DNA of 64,000 nt, taken from the NCBI RefSeq assembly GCF_900573885.1, contig NZ_UPSE01000493.1, positions 1 through 64,000 on the forward strand, written 5' to 3'. Below are positions 53,007 through 60,882 of this stretch, in pieces; positions within the stretch are counted from its first letter, which is position 1; every line of letters begins with the position of its first letter. Origin of the DNA: Pseudomonas viridiflava (GTDB lineage Bacteria > Pseudomonadota > Gammaproteobacteria > Pseudomonadales > Pseudomonadaceae). Made by a program: the position numbers and the translations under genes. The notes beneath the pieces were generated by a model that saw only the letters and a list, made by a program, of their open reading frames with translations, searched no databases and was not told the DNA's origin.

Positions 53007-53882
53007 CTACCGCCCCAAATAAACCTCAATCACCCGCTCATCCGCCTGCACATCGGCGAGCGACCCTTCGGCCAGCACGCTGCCCTGGTGCAGCACGGTG
53101 ACGTGGTCGGCGATGGAGCCGACAAAGCCCATGTCGTGCTCGACCACCATCAGCGAGTGCTTGCGCGCCAGCGATTTGAACAGCTCGGCGGTGAATTCGG
53201 TTTCGGCGTCGGTCATGCCGGCCACCGGTTCGTCGAGCAGCAGCAGTTGTGGGTCTTGCATCAGCAACATGCCGATTTCCAGGAACTGTTTCTGCCCGTG
53301 GGAAAGCAAACCGGCGGTGCGCTGCCGCGAGCTGTCGAGGCGAATGGTGGTCAGCACTTCGTCAATGCGGTCACGCTGCTCTCCACTCAGTCTGGCACGC
53401 AGGCTGGCCCATACCGACTTGTCTGTTTTAAGCGCCAGCTCCAGGTTTTCGAACACGCTCAGGGCTTCGAATACCGTGGGTTTCTGGAACTTGCGACCAA
53501 TGCCGGACTGGGCGATTTGAACTTCGCTCATGCGCGTCAGGTCGAGGGTTTCGCCGAAGTAGGCTTTGCCGTTATCGGGCCGGGTCTTGCCGGTGATGAC
53601 GTCCATCATCGTGGTCTTGCCGGCGCCGTTCGGGCCGATGATGCAGCGCAATTCACCCACACCGATGTACAGACTGAGATTGGTCAGCGCCTTGAAACCG
53701 TCAAAGCTGACGTTGATGTCTTCCAGGGTCAGGATGGTGCCGTGGCGCACATCCAGTCCCGGCCCGGCGGCGCGGCCCAGGCCCAGAGAATCGCGGCTGG
53801 TGCCGGCGTCGCTGTTGGGGGTCTGATTCGCCGGGTCGTAAGCTGGTTCGAGCATGAATTCGGGTACGGGCGTGGCGCGCAT
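53007..53882 (-). CDS. urtD: Urea ABC transporter ATP-binding protein UrtD
   Basis: The 291-residue ATPase has GPNGAGKTTMMDVITGK, the UrtD-type LSHGQKQFLEIGMLLM and LLLLDEPVAGMTDAE. An N-terminal extension of about 45 residues precedes the ATPase core, usual for UrtD of Pseudomonas. The start follows the urtC stop without a gap. Confidence 0.95.
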   Translation of the reverse strand: MRATPVPEFMLEPAYDPANQTPNSDAGTSRDSLGLGRAAGPGLDVRHGTILTLEDINVSFDGFKALTNLSLYIGVGELRCIIGPNGAGKTTMMDVITGKTRPDNGKAYFGETLDLTRMSEVQIAQSGIGRKFQKPTVFEALSVFENLELALKTDKSVWASLRARLSGEQRDRIDEVLTTIRLDSSRQRTAGLLSHGQKQFLEIGMLLMQDPQLLLLDEPVAGMTDAETEFTAELFKSLARKHSLMVVEHDMGFVGSIADHVTVLHQGSVLAEGSLADVQADERVIEVYLGR

Positions 53883-54962
53883 TTACTGTTCCCCCTTTTT
53901 ACGCAGCAAGCCGATCACGCCCTTGGGCAGATACAGCGTCACCAGAATGAACAAGGCCCCGAGGGCAAACAGCCAATACTCGGGAAAGGCCACGGTGAAC
54001 CAGCTCTTCATGCCGTTGACCAGCCCGGCGCCGAGCAGCGGCCCCACGAGACTGCCGCGTCCGCCGAGCGCCACCCACACGGCGGCTTCGATGGAGTTGG
54101 TCGGCGACATTTCGCTGGGGTTGATGATGCCCACCAACGGCACATACAAGGCACCGGCGAGGCCGCACAACACAGCGCTCAGCACCCAGATGAACAGCTT
54201 GTAACCGCGCGGGTCGTAGCCGCAGAACATCAGGCGGTTTTCCGCATCGCGCAGGGCAGTCAGCACCCGACCGAACTTGCTTTTCGCCAGGCGCCAACCC
54301 AGCAACAGGCTGGCGGTCAGCAACGCGACAATCGCCAGAAACAGCACGGTGCGGGTGCCTTGGGCGGTGATGTCGAAACCCAGAATGGTGCGGAAGTTGG
54401 TGAAGCCGTTGTTTCCGCCAAAACCGGTTTCGTTGCGGAAAAACAGCAGCATGCCGGCGAAGGTCAGGGCCTGGGTCATGATCGAGAAGTACACGCCCTT
54501 GATCCGCGAACGGAAGGCGAAAAAGCCGAACACCAGGGCCAGCAAGCCGGGGGCCAGCACCACCAGGCACATGGCCCAGAGGAAATGCTGAGTGCCGGTC
54601 CAGTACCACGGCAGTTCGGTCCACGACAGAAACACCATGAACGCCGGCAAGCCGTCGCCCGCGCTTTCGCGCATCAGGTACATGCCCATGGCGTAACCGC
54701 CGAGGGCAAAAAACAGGCCGTGGCCCAGCGACAGCAGCCCGGCGTAACCCCACACCAGATCAAGCGCCAGAGCGACGATGGCGTAGCAGAGAATCTTGCC
54801 CACCAGGGTCAGCGTATAGGCCGACACTTGCAGCGGGTTGTCGGCGGGCAGCAGGTGCAGCAGCGGCAGAATCACCAGAATGGCGAGCACCACGGCGCCT
54901 GCGGCGAGGGTCAGTTTGGGGCCGGCTTTTTGCGCCAGCGTAAGGCTTAGTGGCTGGTTCAA
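53883..54962 (-). CDS. urtC: Urea ABC transporter permease UrtC
   Basis: The 359-residue permease begins with a TTG at 54962, read as MNQPLSLTLAQKAGPK, as in related Pseudomonas UrtC. The TTG overlaps the urtB stop (TTGA), so coupling replaces a strong ribosome site. The longer in-frame start at 55466 runs antisense-like through urtB and is rejected. It has about ten membrane segments, including WGYAGLLSLGHGLFFALGGYAMGMY. Confidence 0.93.
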   Translation of the reverse strand: MNQPLSLTLAQKAGPKLTLAAGAVVLAILVILPLLHLLPADNPLQVSAYTLTLVGKILCYAIVALALDLVWGYAGLLSLGHGLFFALGGYAMGMYLMRESAGDGLPAFMVFLSWTELPWYWTGTQHFLWAMCLVVLAPGLLALVFGFFAFRSRIKGVYFSIMTQALTFAGMLLFFRNETGFGGNNGFTNFRTILGFDITAQGTRTVLFLAIVALLTASLLLGWRLAKSKFGRVLTALRDAENRLMFCGYDPRGYKLFIWVLSAVLCGLAGALYVPLVGIINPSEMSPTNSIEAAVWVALGGRGSLVGPLLGAGLVNGMKSWFTVAFPEYWLFALGALFILVTLYLPKGVIGLLRKKGEQ

Positions 54963-56542
54963 TCGATCACCCGACCTTTCAGTGCAAAGAGGCCCTGCGG
55001 ACGTTTCTGAATAAACAGAATGATCAACGCGAGGATAAGAATTTTGCCCAGTACGGCGCCGATCTGCGGTTCCAGAATCTTGTTGGCGATGCCCAGGCCG
55101 AAGGCGGCCATGACGCTGCCCGCCAGTTGCCCGACACCGCCGAGCACCACCACCAGAAACGAGTCGATGATGTAACTCTGGCCGAGGTCCGGGCCGACGT
55201 TGCCGATCTGGCTCAGCGCCACGCCACCCAGCCCGGCAATGCCGGAGCCGAGGCCAAAGGCGAGCATGTCGACCCGGCCGGTTGGCACACCGCAGCAGGC
55301 GGCCATGTTGCGGTTCTGGGTGACGGCGCGAACGTTGAGACCCAGGCGGGTTTTGTTCAGCAGCAACCAGGTGAGCAGCACCACGAACAGGGCGAAACCG
55401 ATGATCACCATGCGGCTGTGAGGCAGTACCAGGTTCGGCAGCACCTGCACGCCGCCGGACAACCACGCCGGGTTGGCCACTTCCACGTTCTGCGCGCCAA
55501 ACAGCACCCGCACCAACTGGATAAGAATCAGGCTGATGCCCCAGGTTGCCAGCAAGGTTTCCAGCGGGCGGCCGTACAGATGGCGAATCACCGTACGTTC
55601 GAGCGCCATGCCGATGGCGGCCGTGACAAAGAACGCCACCGGCAGCGCCACCAGCGGATATAAGGCCAGCGCCTCGGGGGCGAAGCGCTGGAACAGGATC
55701 TGCACCATGTAGGTGGAGTAGGCGCCGAGCATCAGCATTTCGCCGTGGGCCATGTTGATCACGCCCAGCAAACCAAAGGTGATCGCCAGACCGAGGGCTG
55801 CCAGCAGCAGAATCGAGCCGAGCGACAGGCCGCTGAACGCCTGGCCCAGCAACTCGCCAAACATCAGCCGGCGCTTGACCTGCGCCAGGCTGGTTTCGGC
55901 GGCGGTGCGCACGCCGGCATCGGTTTCAACCGCCGGGTCGAGCAAGGTTTCCAGTCGCGTACGCGCCAGCGGCTCGCCGGTTTCGCCCAGCAGGCGCACG
56001 GCGGCGAGGCGAATCGCGGGGTTGGGGTCAATCAGCTGCAAGTTCGCCAGCGCGAGTGAAAGGGCGTCGCGCACGGTGTCGTCATCTTCGCTGGCGACCT
56101 GGGCATTGAGCAGCGCCAACTGCGCAGGCTTGGCACTTTTTTGCAATTGCTGGGCGGCGTTCAGGCGAACGGCCGGGTCTTTGTCAAGCAACTGATGACT
56201 GGCTTGCGCGGTGCCGATCAAGCCACGCAGACGGTTGTTGAGCGGGATTTTCTTCGGCGTCGAAGCCGGTTGCGCCTCGCCACCTTCAGCGGCTTGCCAG
56301 CCGGTGTCGGTTTGAATGAACGGGGCTTTATTGCTGTCGCTCGCCAGTCGGCCTTTTTGCAGGGCTTCGATCAGAGGCAGGCGAGTGGCGTCTGGCTGCG
56401 CGGACCAGGTTTCCAGCAACGTGGCTTGTTTGGCGGCGTTGGCGGCAACGAAGTCGGCGGCATCGCCGGCCTGAACGCTGGGCGCGAGGAGGGTGAGCAG
56501 CAGCATGAGAAAAAGTGGGGGGCGGAGCAGGGCAGTGAGCAT
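54959..56542 (-). CDS. urtB: Urea ABC transporter permease UrtB
   Basis: The 527-residue protein has a signal peptide, a HEAT-like periplasmic N-terminal region of about 210 residues (PAVRLNAAQQLQ, NPAIRLAAVRLLG repeats) and a C-terminal LivH-type permease (GLLGVINMAHGEMLMLGAYSTYMVQ). The extension is typical of UrtB and absent from its amide-operon homologue at 12714. Confidence 0.95.
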   Translation of the reverse strand: MLTALLRPPLFLMLLLTLLAPSVQAGDAADFVAANAAKQATLLETWSAQPDATRLPLIEALQKGRLASDSNKAPFIQTDTGWQAAEGGEAQPASTPKKIPLNNRLRGLIGTAQASHQLLDKDPAVRLNAAQQLQKSAKPAQLALLNAQVASEDDDTVRDALSLALANLQLIDPNPAIRLAAVRLLGETGEPLARTRLETLLDPAVETDAGVRTAAETSLAQVKRRLMFGELLGQAFSGLSLGSILLLAALGLAITFGLLGVINMAHGEMLMLGAYSTYMVQILFQRFAPEALALYPLVALPVAFFVTAAIGMALERTVIRHLYGRPLETLLATWGISLILIQLVRVLFGAQNVEVANPAWLSGGVQVLPNLVLPHSRMVIIGFALFVVLLTWLLLNKTRLGLNVRAVTQNRNMAACCGVPTGRVDMLAFGLGSGIAGLGGVALSQIGNVGPDLGQSYIIDSFLVVVLGGVGQLAGSVMAAFGLGIANKILEPQIGAVLGKILILALIILFIQKRPQGLFALKGRVID

Positions 56543-56594
56543 GGAAGCGTCCTTGAGGGTGGTGCCGGACGAAGGGTGCAGGGTGCGTTAGCCG

Positions 56595-56725
56595 CAGCCC
56601 TCTCCCCCAGCCCCTCTCCCGCAAGCGGGCGAGGGGAGACAAACCAGGCAGCGCAGGTTTCAAACTGTGCGCCGCTCAGGCCCCCTCTGCCCACGCAGTG
56701 GGAGAGGGCTGGGGAGAGGGTTTTG
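56595..56725. repeat. C-rich palindromic repeats between urtA and urtB
   Basis: CCCCTCTCCCGCAAGCGGGCGAGGGG and CCCTCTGCCCACGCAGTGGGAGAGGG sit in the 203-bp gap, much as in the urtD-urtE gap. Confidence 0.8.
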
Positions 56726-56745
56726 TCTTTTCGAGCGGAACCGTC

Positions 56746-58014
56746 TTACTTCGACTTAACCGCGTAATCCGGCTTCTTGTCGTTCCCTGGGATGTACGGG
56801 CTCCACGGTTGGGCGCGTACCGGGCCTTCGGTCTGCCACACCACGTTGAACTGACCGTCTTCCTGAACCTCACCGATCATCACCGGCTTGTGCAGGTGGT
56901 GGTTGGTTTTGTCCATGACCATGGTGTAGCCGTCTGGCGAGACGAATTCCTGGCCTGCCATGGCTTCGCGCACTTTGTCGACGTCGGTGGTGCCGGCTTT
57001 GTTGACGGCCTGTGCCCACATGTTGATGCCTACATAGGTGGCTTCCATCGGGTCGTTGGTGACTGCGGTCTGGTAGTTCGGCAGGTTCTTCGCCTTGGCG
57101 TAGGCCTTCCAGCTGTCGACGAATTTCTTGTTGGTGGGGTTATCTACCGACTGGAAGTAGTTCCAGGCAGCCAGTTGGCCCACCAGCGGTTTGGTGTCGA
57201 TGCCGCGCAGTTCCTCTTCGCCCACGGAGAACGCCACTACCGGCGTTTCGGTGGCCTCGATGCCCTGGTTGCCCAGCTCTTTGTAGAACGGCACGTTGGA
57301 GTCGCCGTTGACGGTGGAGATCACCGCAGTCTTGCCGCCAGCGGAGAACTTCTTGATGTTGGCGACGATGGTCTGGTAATCGCTGTGGCCGAACGGGGTG
57401 TAGACCTCTTCGATGTCTTTGTCGGCTACGCCTTTGCTGTGCAGGAACGAGCGCAGGATTTTGTTGGTGGTGCGCGGGTACACGTAGTCAGTGCCCAGCA
57501 GGAAGAAGCGCTTGGCGGCGCCGCCGTCTTCGCTCATCAGGTATTCAACGGCCGGAATCGCCTGCTGGTTTGGCGCAGCGCCGGTGTAGAACACGTTTGG
57601 CGACATCTCTTCGCCTTCGTACTGCACCGGGTAGAACAGCAGGCCGTTGAGCTCTTCGTATACCGGCAGCACCGATTTACGCGACACCGAGGTCCAGCAA
57701 CCGAAGGTCACCGCGACTTTGTCCTGGGTCAGTAGCTGGCGGGCTTTTTCCGCGAACAGCGGCCAGTTCGAAGCCGGGTCTACCACCACAGGCTCCAGCT
57801 TTTTGCCGAGCACGCCACCTTTGGCGTTGATTTCGTCGATGGTCATCAAGGCCATGTCTTTAAGCGACGTTTCCGAGATGGCCATGGTGCCGGACAGCGA
57901 ATGCAGAATGCCGACCTTGATGGTTTCGGCAGCTTGCAAGGTGTAAGGGAACAGGCCGCTGAGCAGCAGGGTACTGGCAGCGAGGGTAGCTTTGAGGAAC
58001 GGGCGGCGTTTCAT
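56746..58014 (-). CDS. urtA: Urea ABC transporter substrate-binding protein UrtA
   Basis: The 422-residue protein has an export signal with a twin-arginine-like KRRPFLK stretch. The mature part (ETIKVGILHSLSGTMAISE, VTFGCWTSVSRKSVLPVYE, GDSNVPFYKELGNQG) is close to other Pseudomonas UrtA. It binds urea with high affinity and hands it to UrtBC. It is the first gene of urtABCDE, transcribed from a sigma-54 promoter about 130 bases upstream. Confidence 0.95.
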   Translation of the reverse strand: MKRRPFLKATLAASTLLLSGLFPYTLQAAETIKVGILHSLSGTMAISETSLKDMALMTIDEINAKGGVLGKKLEPVVVDPASNWPLFAEKARQLLTQDKVAVTFGCWTSVSRKSVLPVYEELNGLLFYPVQYEGEEMSPNVFYTGAAPNQQAIPAVEYLMSEDGGAAKRFFLLGTDYVYPRTTNKILRSFLHSKGVADKDIEEVYTPFGHSDYQTIVANIKKFSAGGKTAVISTVNGDSNVPFYKELGNQGIEATETPVVAFSVGEEELRGIDTKPLVGQLAAWNYFQSVDNPTNKKFVDSWKAYAKAKNLPNYQTAVTNDPMEATYVGINMWAQAVNKAGTTDVDKVREAMAGQEFVSPDGYTMVMDKTNHHLHKPVMIGEVQEDGQFNVVWQTEGPVRAQPWSPYIPGNDKKPDYAVKSK

Positions 58015-58154
58015 CGGGGGAAGCTCCTGGGCGGTCCGTGCACATCACTGGTGGAAGGCAAATGGTTTTTATCAGTGGGTGCGCTTGTCTCTAAGGCACC
58101 AATCTCTAGCCACAGCGGGCAGTTGCGTGAAGTCCGGCTGCGCGTCAAAGCAAT

Positions 58155-58171
58155 GGCAGCATCCGTGCCAA
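58155..58171 (-). promoter_or_regulatory. Sigma-54 (RpoN) promoter of urtABCDE
   Basis: The minus strand reads TTGGCACGGATGCTGCC, a near-perfect -24 element (TTGGCACGG) with CTGC at -12. The predicted start is about 58143, giving a leader of about 130 bases. It matches known NtrC/RpoN control of urea uptake. Confidence 0.75.
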
Positions 58172-58330
58172 ATCGCGCAAACCGCGTGCCCATGCGGTTG
58201 ACTGCCTTCTCAGGTTTTTTCCTCTGCTCCCTAATGCCCTTTAATGGTGCGATTTTCAGTGTTTTTTCGCGGGCCGGGCGCGTTTGTGTTCTGTTTTGTC
58301 GCTTTCAGAACAGGAGGCCAGAAATTGCAC

Positions 58331-58360
58331 TTGCGGTACTGTCTTTATGTACAGTATTTT
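58331..58360 (+). promoter_or_regulatory. LexA operator (SOS box) over a plus-strand promoter
   Basis: TACTGTCTTTATGTACAGTA (58337-58356) contains a full LexA site CTGT-N8-ACAG (58339-58354) with matching TA flanks. It lies between a -35-like TTGCGG (58331) and a -10-like TATTTT (58355) spaced by 18 bases, so bound LexA would block this promoter. Confidence 0.65.
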
Positions 58361-58365
58361 GTGCG

Positions 58366-58437
58366 TCTTCTCCTGGCCGGAAACCTTCCCCGCTTTCCGG
58401 CCCATTAAGCAGCTCCTCGTTGAGCTGCTTTTTTTTT
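58366..58437 (+). ncRNA. Candidate SOS-linked small RNA or attenuated leader
   Basis: From the predicted start near 58366 to the terminator the transcript would be about 72 bases. It has two stems: GGCCGGAAA / TTTCCGGCC (58375-58383 with 58394-58402) and the terminator stem that follows. No convincing frame with a ribosome site is seen. It could be a stand-alone small RNA or a terminated leader of the gene cassette from 58644. Confidence 0.45.
58407..58437 (+). terminator. Strong intrinsic terminator
   Basis: A 9-bp perfect stem AAGCAGCTC (58407-58415) / GAGCTGCTT (58422-58430) with a 6-base loop is followed by seven more Ts. It reads on the plus strand, where the only nearby candidate promoter is the LexA-covered one. 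Confidence 0.9.
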
Positions 58438-58643
58438 GCCTGCCTGTCGACAAAACGCTTCCTACGCAGCCGGTCAGAGAAAGCCGGTTTTATTAGTTAT
58501 ATCTCTGAGTAGCAAAGAACTCTCTTAGTCGCACTTCAGACCCGGGCGATTTGTTTACACCACCAGCCTGACTACCTTCGTTTCTCGGACAGCCGTAGCG
58601 GATGTTGCGGAGTACTTAACTTATCCTCAGTCAGGAGTCGTAC

Positions 58644-59438
58644 ATGGGTCGTTCACAATCGATAGCGCAGATGCAAGCCAAAGAAGATGAATACCGTGCG
58701 TATATAAACAAAATCGAGAATGAACTTGAGGAAAAGGCGAAGAAACATAGCGAAGAGATGCAGGCGAATATAGATGCCTATTACAAGGATAACGATTACG
58801 ACAAGACCGATTTTATCTCGGGTCGCAATTCGGACTTTATGCAGGCCTCGGATTGGTCGTTAGGTAATGTTCAGAAGATTATCGACTCCATTGCCAAGGC
58901 AGTGCTGGGCGGCGGCGGGAAAGTACCGGACGGTGTAGAAGTCAATAAAGACATAGACCTTGGCAAGTCAGTCGCCAACCTGACCAGCCTGCAAACCTAC
59001 GTAGCCGGCAAATGCTTCGAAGTACTGGGCGGCATCGTTGAGAGCTTCGGCAGCGCCAGTTCGGTATCGTTTAATTCCTCCTACAAGAGCCAGCCGCTGG
59101 GCAACGGCATGCATCTGTTCGCCACTGTGGTGTGCGATTCGTACAAGTCGACCAGTTTCTTCGAGAATCAGCAGATCTACCAATACCTCTATATTTACGA
59201 AGTCAAATACTCGGTGGGTGAAGCGCAAACACAAGCGAAAATGGAACTGACCAAGCTTTACGAAGACCAGATTGCTACGTTTAGCCAGAAAGTTCACGGG
59301 TTCCTTGATCAACTCGCTGCGGACAAAATAACGCCTGAACAGTACGAGTCGAACGTCGCGATTTACAGCGACCTGATTGCAAAAAGCACCCAGGCACTTG
59401 CCGGACTGCGCATGAAACTTCTGCTGGCTAGCCGCTGA
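58644..59438 (+). CDS. Unrecognised 264-residue protein, first of a lytic cassette
   Basis: I do not recognise this family. AGGAG lies seven bases before the ATG. The N-terminus (about 5-55) is strongly charged and coiled-coil-like (IENELEEKAKKHSEEMQANI). The middle has a Gly-rich stretch (VLGGGGKVPDG) and hydrophobic/serine strands (VESFGSASSVSFNSSY), and a long helical C-terminus ends the protein. There is no signal peptide. The first third is visibly AT-richer than its surroundings, which suggests transfer. It is followed in the same direction by another unknown gene and two cell-wall hydrolases, so a structural, pore-forming or delivery-linked role is possible but only inferred. Confidence 0.8.
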   Translation: MGRSQSIAQMQAKEDEYRAYINKIENELEEKAKKHSEEMQANIDAYYKDNDYDKTDFISGRNSDFMQASDWSLGNVQKIIDSIAKAVLGGGGKVPDGVEVNKDIDLGKSVANLTSLQTYVAGKCFEVLGGIVESFGSASSVSFNSSYKSQPLGNGMHLFATVVCDSYKSTSFFENQQIYQYLYIYEVKYSVGEAQTQAKMELTKLYEDQIATFSQKVHGFLDQLAADKITPEQYESNVAIYSDLIAKSTQALAGLRMKLLLASR

Positions 59439-59502
59439 TCATTTATCACTAAAAGTGGCAGTCCGCTGCTCGGGCTGCCATACGCACAAGGTCAAAAATT
59501 AT

Positions 59503-60093
59503 ATGAGTTATGAAATAGCGTTGTGGCGCGTGCCTGCGCCCGTTGTGAAAGAAGGCAAGTATTCGAGCGTTATCGAAGACCGGGGCGTGCTCAAGAAAGC
59601 GATTGCCGATAGCAACTCCAATTACCTGTTTAGTGAGGTGGGTCCGGGCGTGCAGCCGCTGGCCATCATCGGCACGCGTATGGAAGTCGCCGCCTACCTG
59701 ATCGGCAAGAAAGACAAGAAGATCGTTAACAAGATTACCGCACTGCCCGACATTTACATGGGCGTGACGCCTTACAAAAAGGGCGAACGTTTTCGCGGCT
59801 TGTTTCCCGCTCAGGACTTTGGCATCCAGCTGTTCAGCCAGTTAGCCAAATTCTTCCCGAACGTCGCCGACCTCAAGGTTCCAGCCTTCGTCGACGCAGC
59901 TGGCTTGCCGGGCGATGCCAAAGAGCTGCTGTCCACGCTGGAGCGCTTCAATAACGAGCAGGGCGAATCGCAAGGCGATCTGATTTATTTGAAGCTCAGC
60001 TATTTGCCTGAAGATCAGATGAGCAAAATCGGCACGTCTGAAATTTCCTTCGCCGCCATCCTCAACCTGCTGGCCGTCGCCAACAAAAAGTAA
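59503..60093 (+). CDS. Unrecognised 196-residue protein, second of the cassette
   Basis: I do not recognise this family. The ATG at 59503 begins MSYEIALWRVPAPVVKEGKY; an in-frame GTG at 59455 is possible. The product is soluble and has no signal peptide or membrane segment. It has a mixed alpha/beta look, with basic stretches (LIGKKDKKIVNK) and a C-terminal SEISFAAILNLLAVANKK. It lies 64 bases after the first cassette gene and 19 bases before the amidase gene. It may be a partner or adaptor of the hydrolases. A periplasmic immunity role is unlikely because no export signal is seen. Confidence 0.8.
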   Translation: MSYEIALWRVPAPVVKEGKYSSVIEDRGVLKKAIADSNSNYLFSEVGPGVQPLAIIGTRMEVAAYLIGKKDKKIVNKITALPDIYMGVTPYKKGERFRGLFPAQDFGIQLFSQLAKFFPNVADLKVPAFVDAAGLPGDAKELLSTLERFNNEQGESQGDLIYLKLSYLPEDQMSKIGTSEISFAAILNLLAVANKK

Positions 60094-60112
60094 GTGAGCC
60101 GGGGAGGCCGCG

Positions 60113-60874
60113 ATGAATATCGACAACACTACCTATCGCTCGCGTCTGGGCTTCGACAGCCGCGTGCGCTTTCTCGTCATGCATTACACCGCATGCGACT
60201 TCGCCGCCTCCATCAAGGCGCTGACCGGGCCTAAGGTCAGCGCGCACTACCTGGTGCCAGACCCCGAAGACTCAACGTATCAGAGCGCCGGATTCACCGG
60301 GATCCGCGGCTTCAATCTGGTGGATGAATCAAAGCGTGCCTGGCATGCAGGCGTGAGCGCGTGGCGAGGTCGCAATAACCTTAATGACAGCTCCATCGGT
60401 ATTGAAATCGTCAACGAGGCCGGCCTGGACGCTGACGGTTTGTTGGTTTTTCCACCCTACAGCCGGGCGCAGATCGATGCGGTGAAGGAGATCGCGCTGG
60501 ACATATTGCAACGCTATCCGGGCATCGAGCCGCGCAACGTGGTGGGGCACAGCGACATCGCGCCGCTGCGCAAGAGCGATCCGGGCCCGCTGTTTCCCTG
60601 GCAAGAGTTTTATCGAGCCGGCATAGGTGCCTGGTACGAGGAGGCAACCAAAAGTCGCTACATGCAGGAATACAGCATGGCGGGCGTTGATCCTCGGGAG
60701 TTCTTCCAGCTTCTTGGGCGCTTCGGATACGACGTGAGCATCGCGACGGATGTAGACGCCAAGCGTTACCTGATTCGGGCGTTCCAGTTGCACTACCGGC
60801 CCGGCAAGTACGACGGCGTGCTGGATGTTGAAACCGCAGCCATCGCAGCTGCGTTAACCGAGCGCTATTGCTGA
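60113..60874 (+). CDS. N-acetylmuramoyl-L-alanine amidase, AmpDh3-like
   Basis: The 253-residue enzyme has the Amidase_2 (AmpD/AmiD) fold and aligns along its length with P. aeruginosa AmpDh3. Zinc ligands His24, His146 and Asp156, and catalytic Glu98 and Lys154, are all present. A C-terminal peptidoglycan-binding-like helical domain is visible (FGYDVSIATDVDAKRYLIRA, then GVLDVETAAIAAAL). It cleaves the amide bond between MurNAc and the stem peptide. No signal peptide is seen; AmpDh3 itself is reported as a type VI secretion effector, so export by that route is a reasonable guess. Confidence 0.93.
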   Translation: MNIDNTTYRSRLGFDSRVRFLVMHYTACDFAASIKALTGPKVSAHYLVPDPEDSTYQSAGFTGIRGFNLVDESKRAWHAGVSAWRGRNNLNDSSIGIEIVNEAGLDADGLLVFPPYSRAQIDAVKEIALDILQRYPGIEPRNVVGHSDIAPLRKSDPGPLFPWQEFYRAGIGAWYEEATKSRYMQEYSMAGVDPREFFQLLGRFGYDVSIATDVDAKRYLIRAFQLHYRPGKYDGVLDVETAAIAAALTERYC

Positions 60875-60882
60875 GACCCACC

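Noticed and set aside
54963..55466. Upstream extension of urtC
   Set aside because: It overlaps urtB by 500 bases in another frame; family comparison and the TTGA overlap support the TTG at 54962.
58341..58496. Small protein starting inside the LexA site
   Set aside because: The frame reads through both hairpins and the terminator, has no ribosome site, and its sequence is not protein-like.
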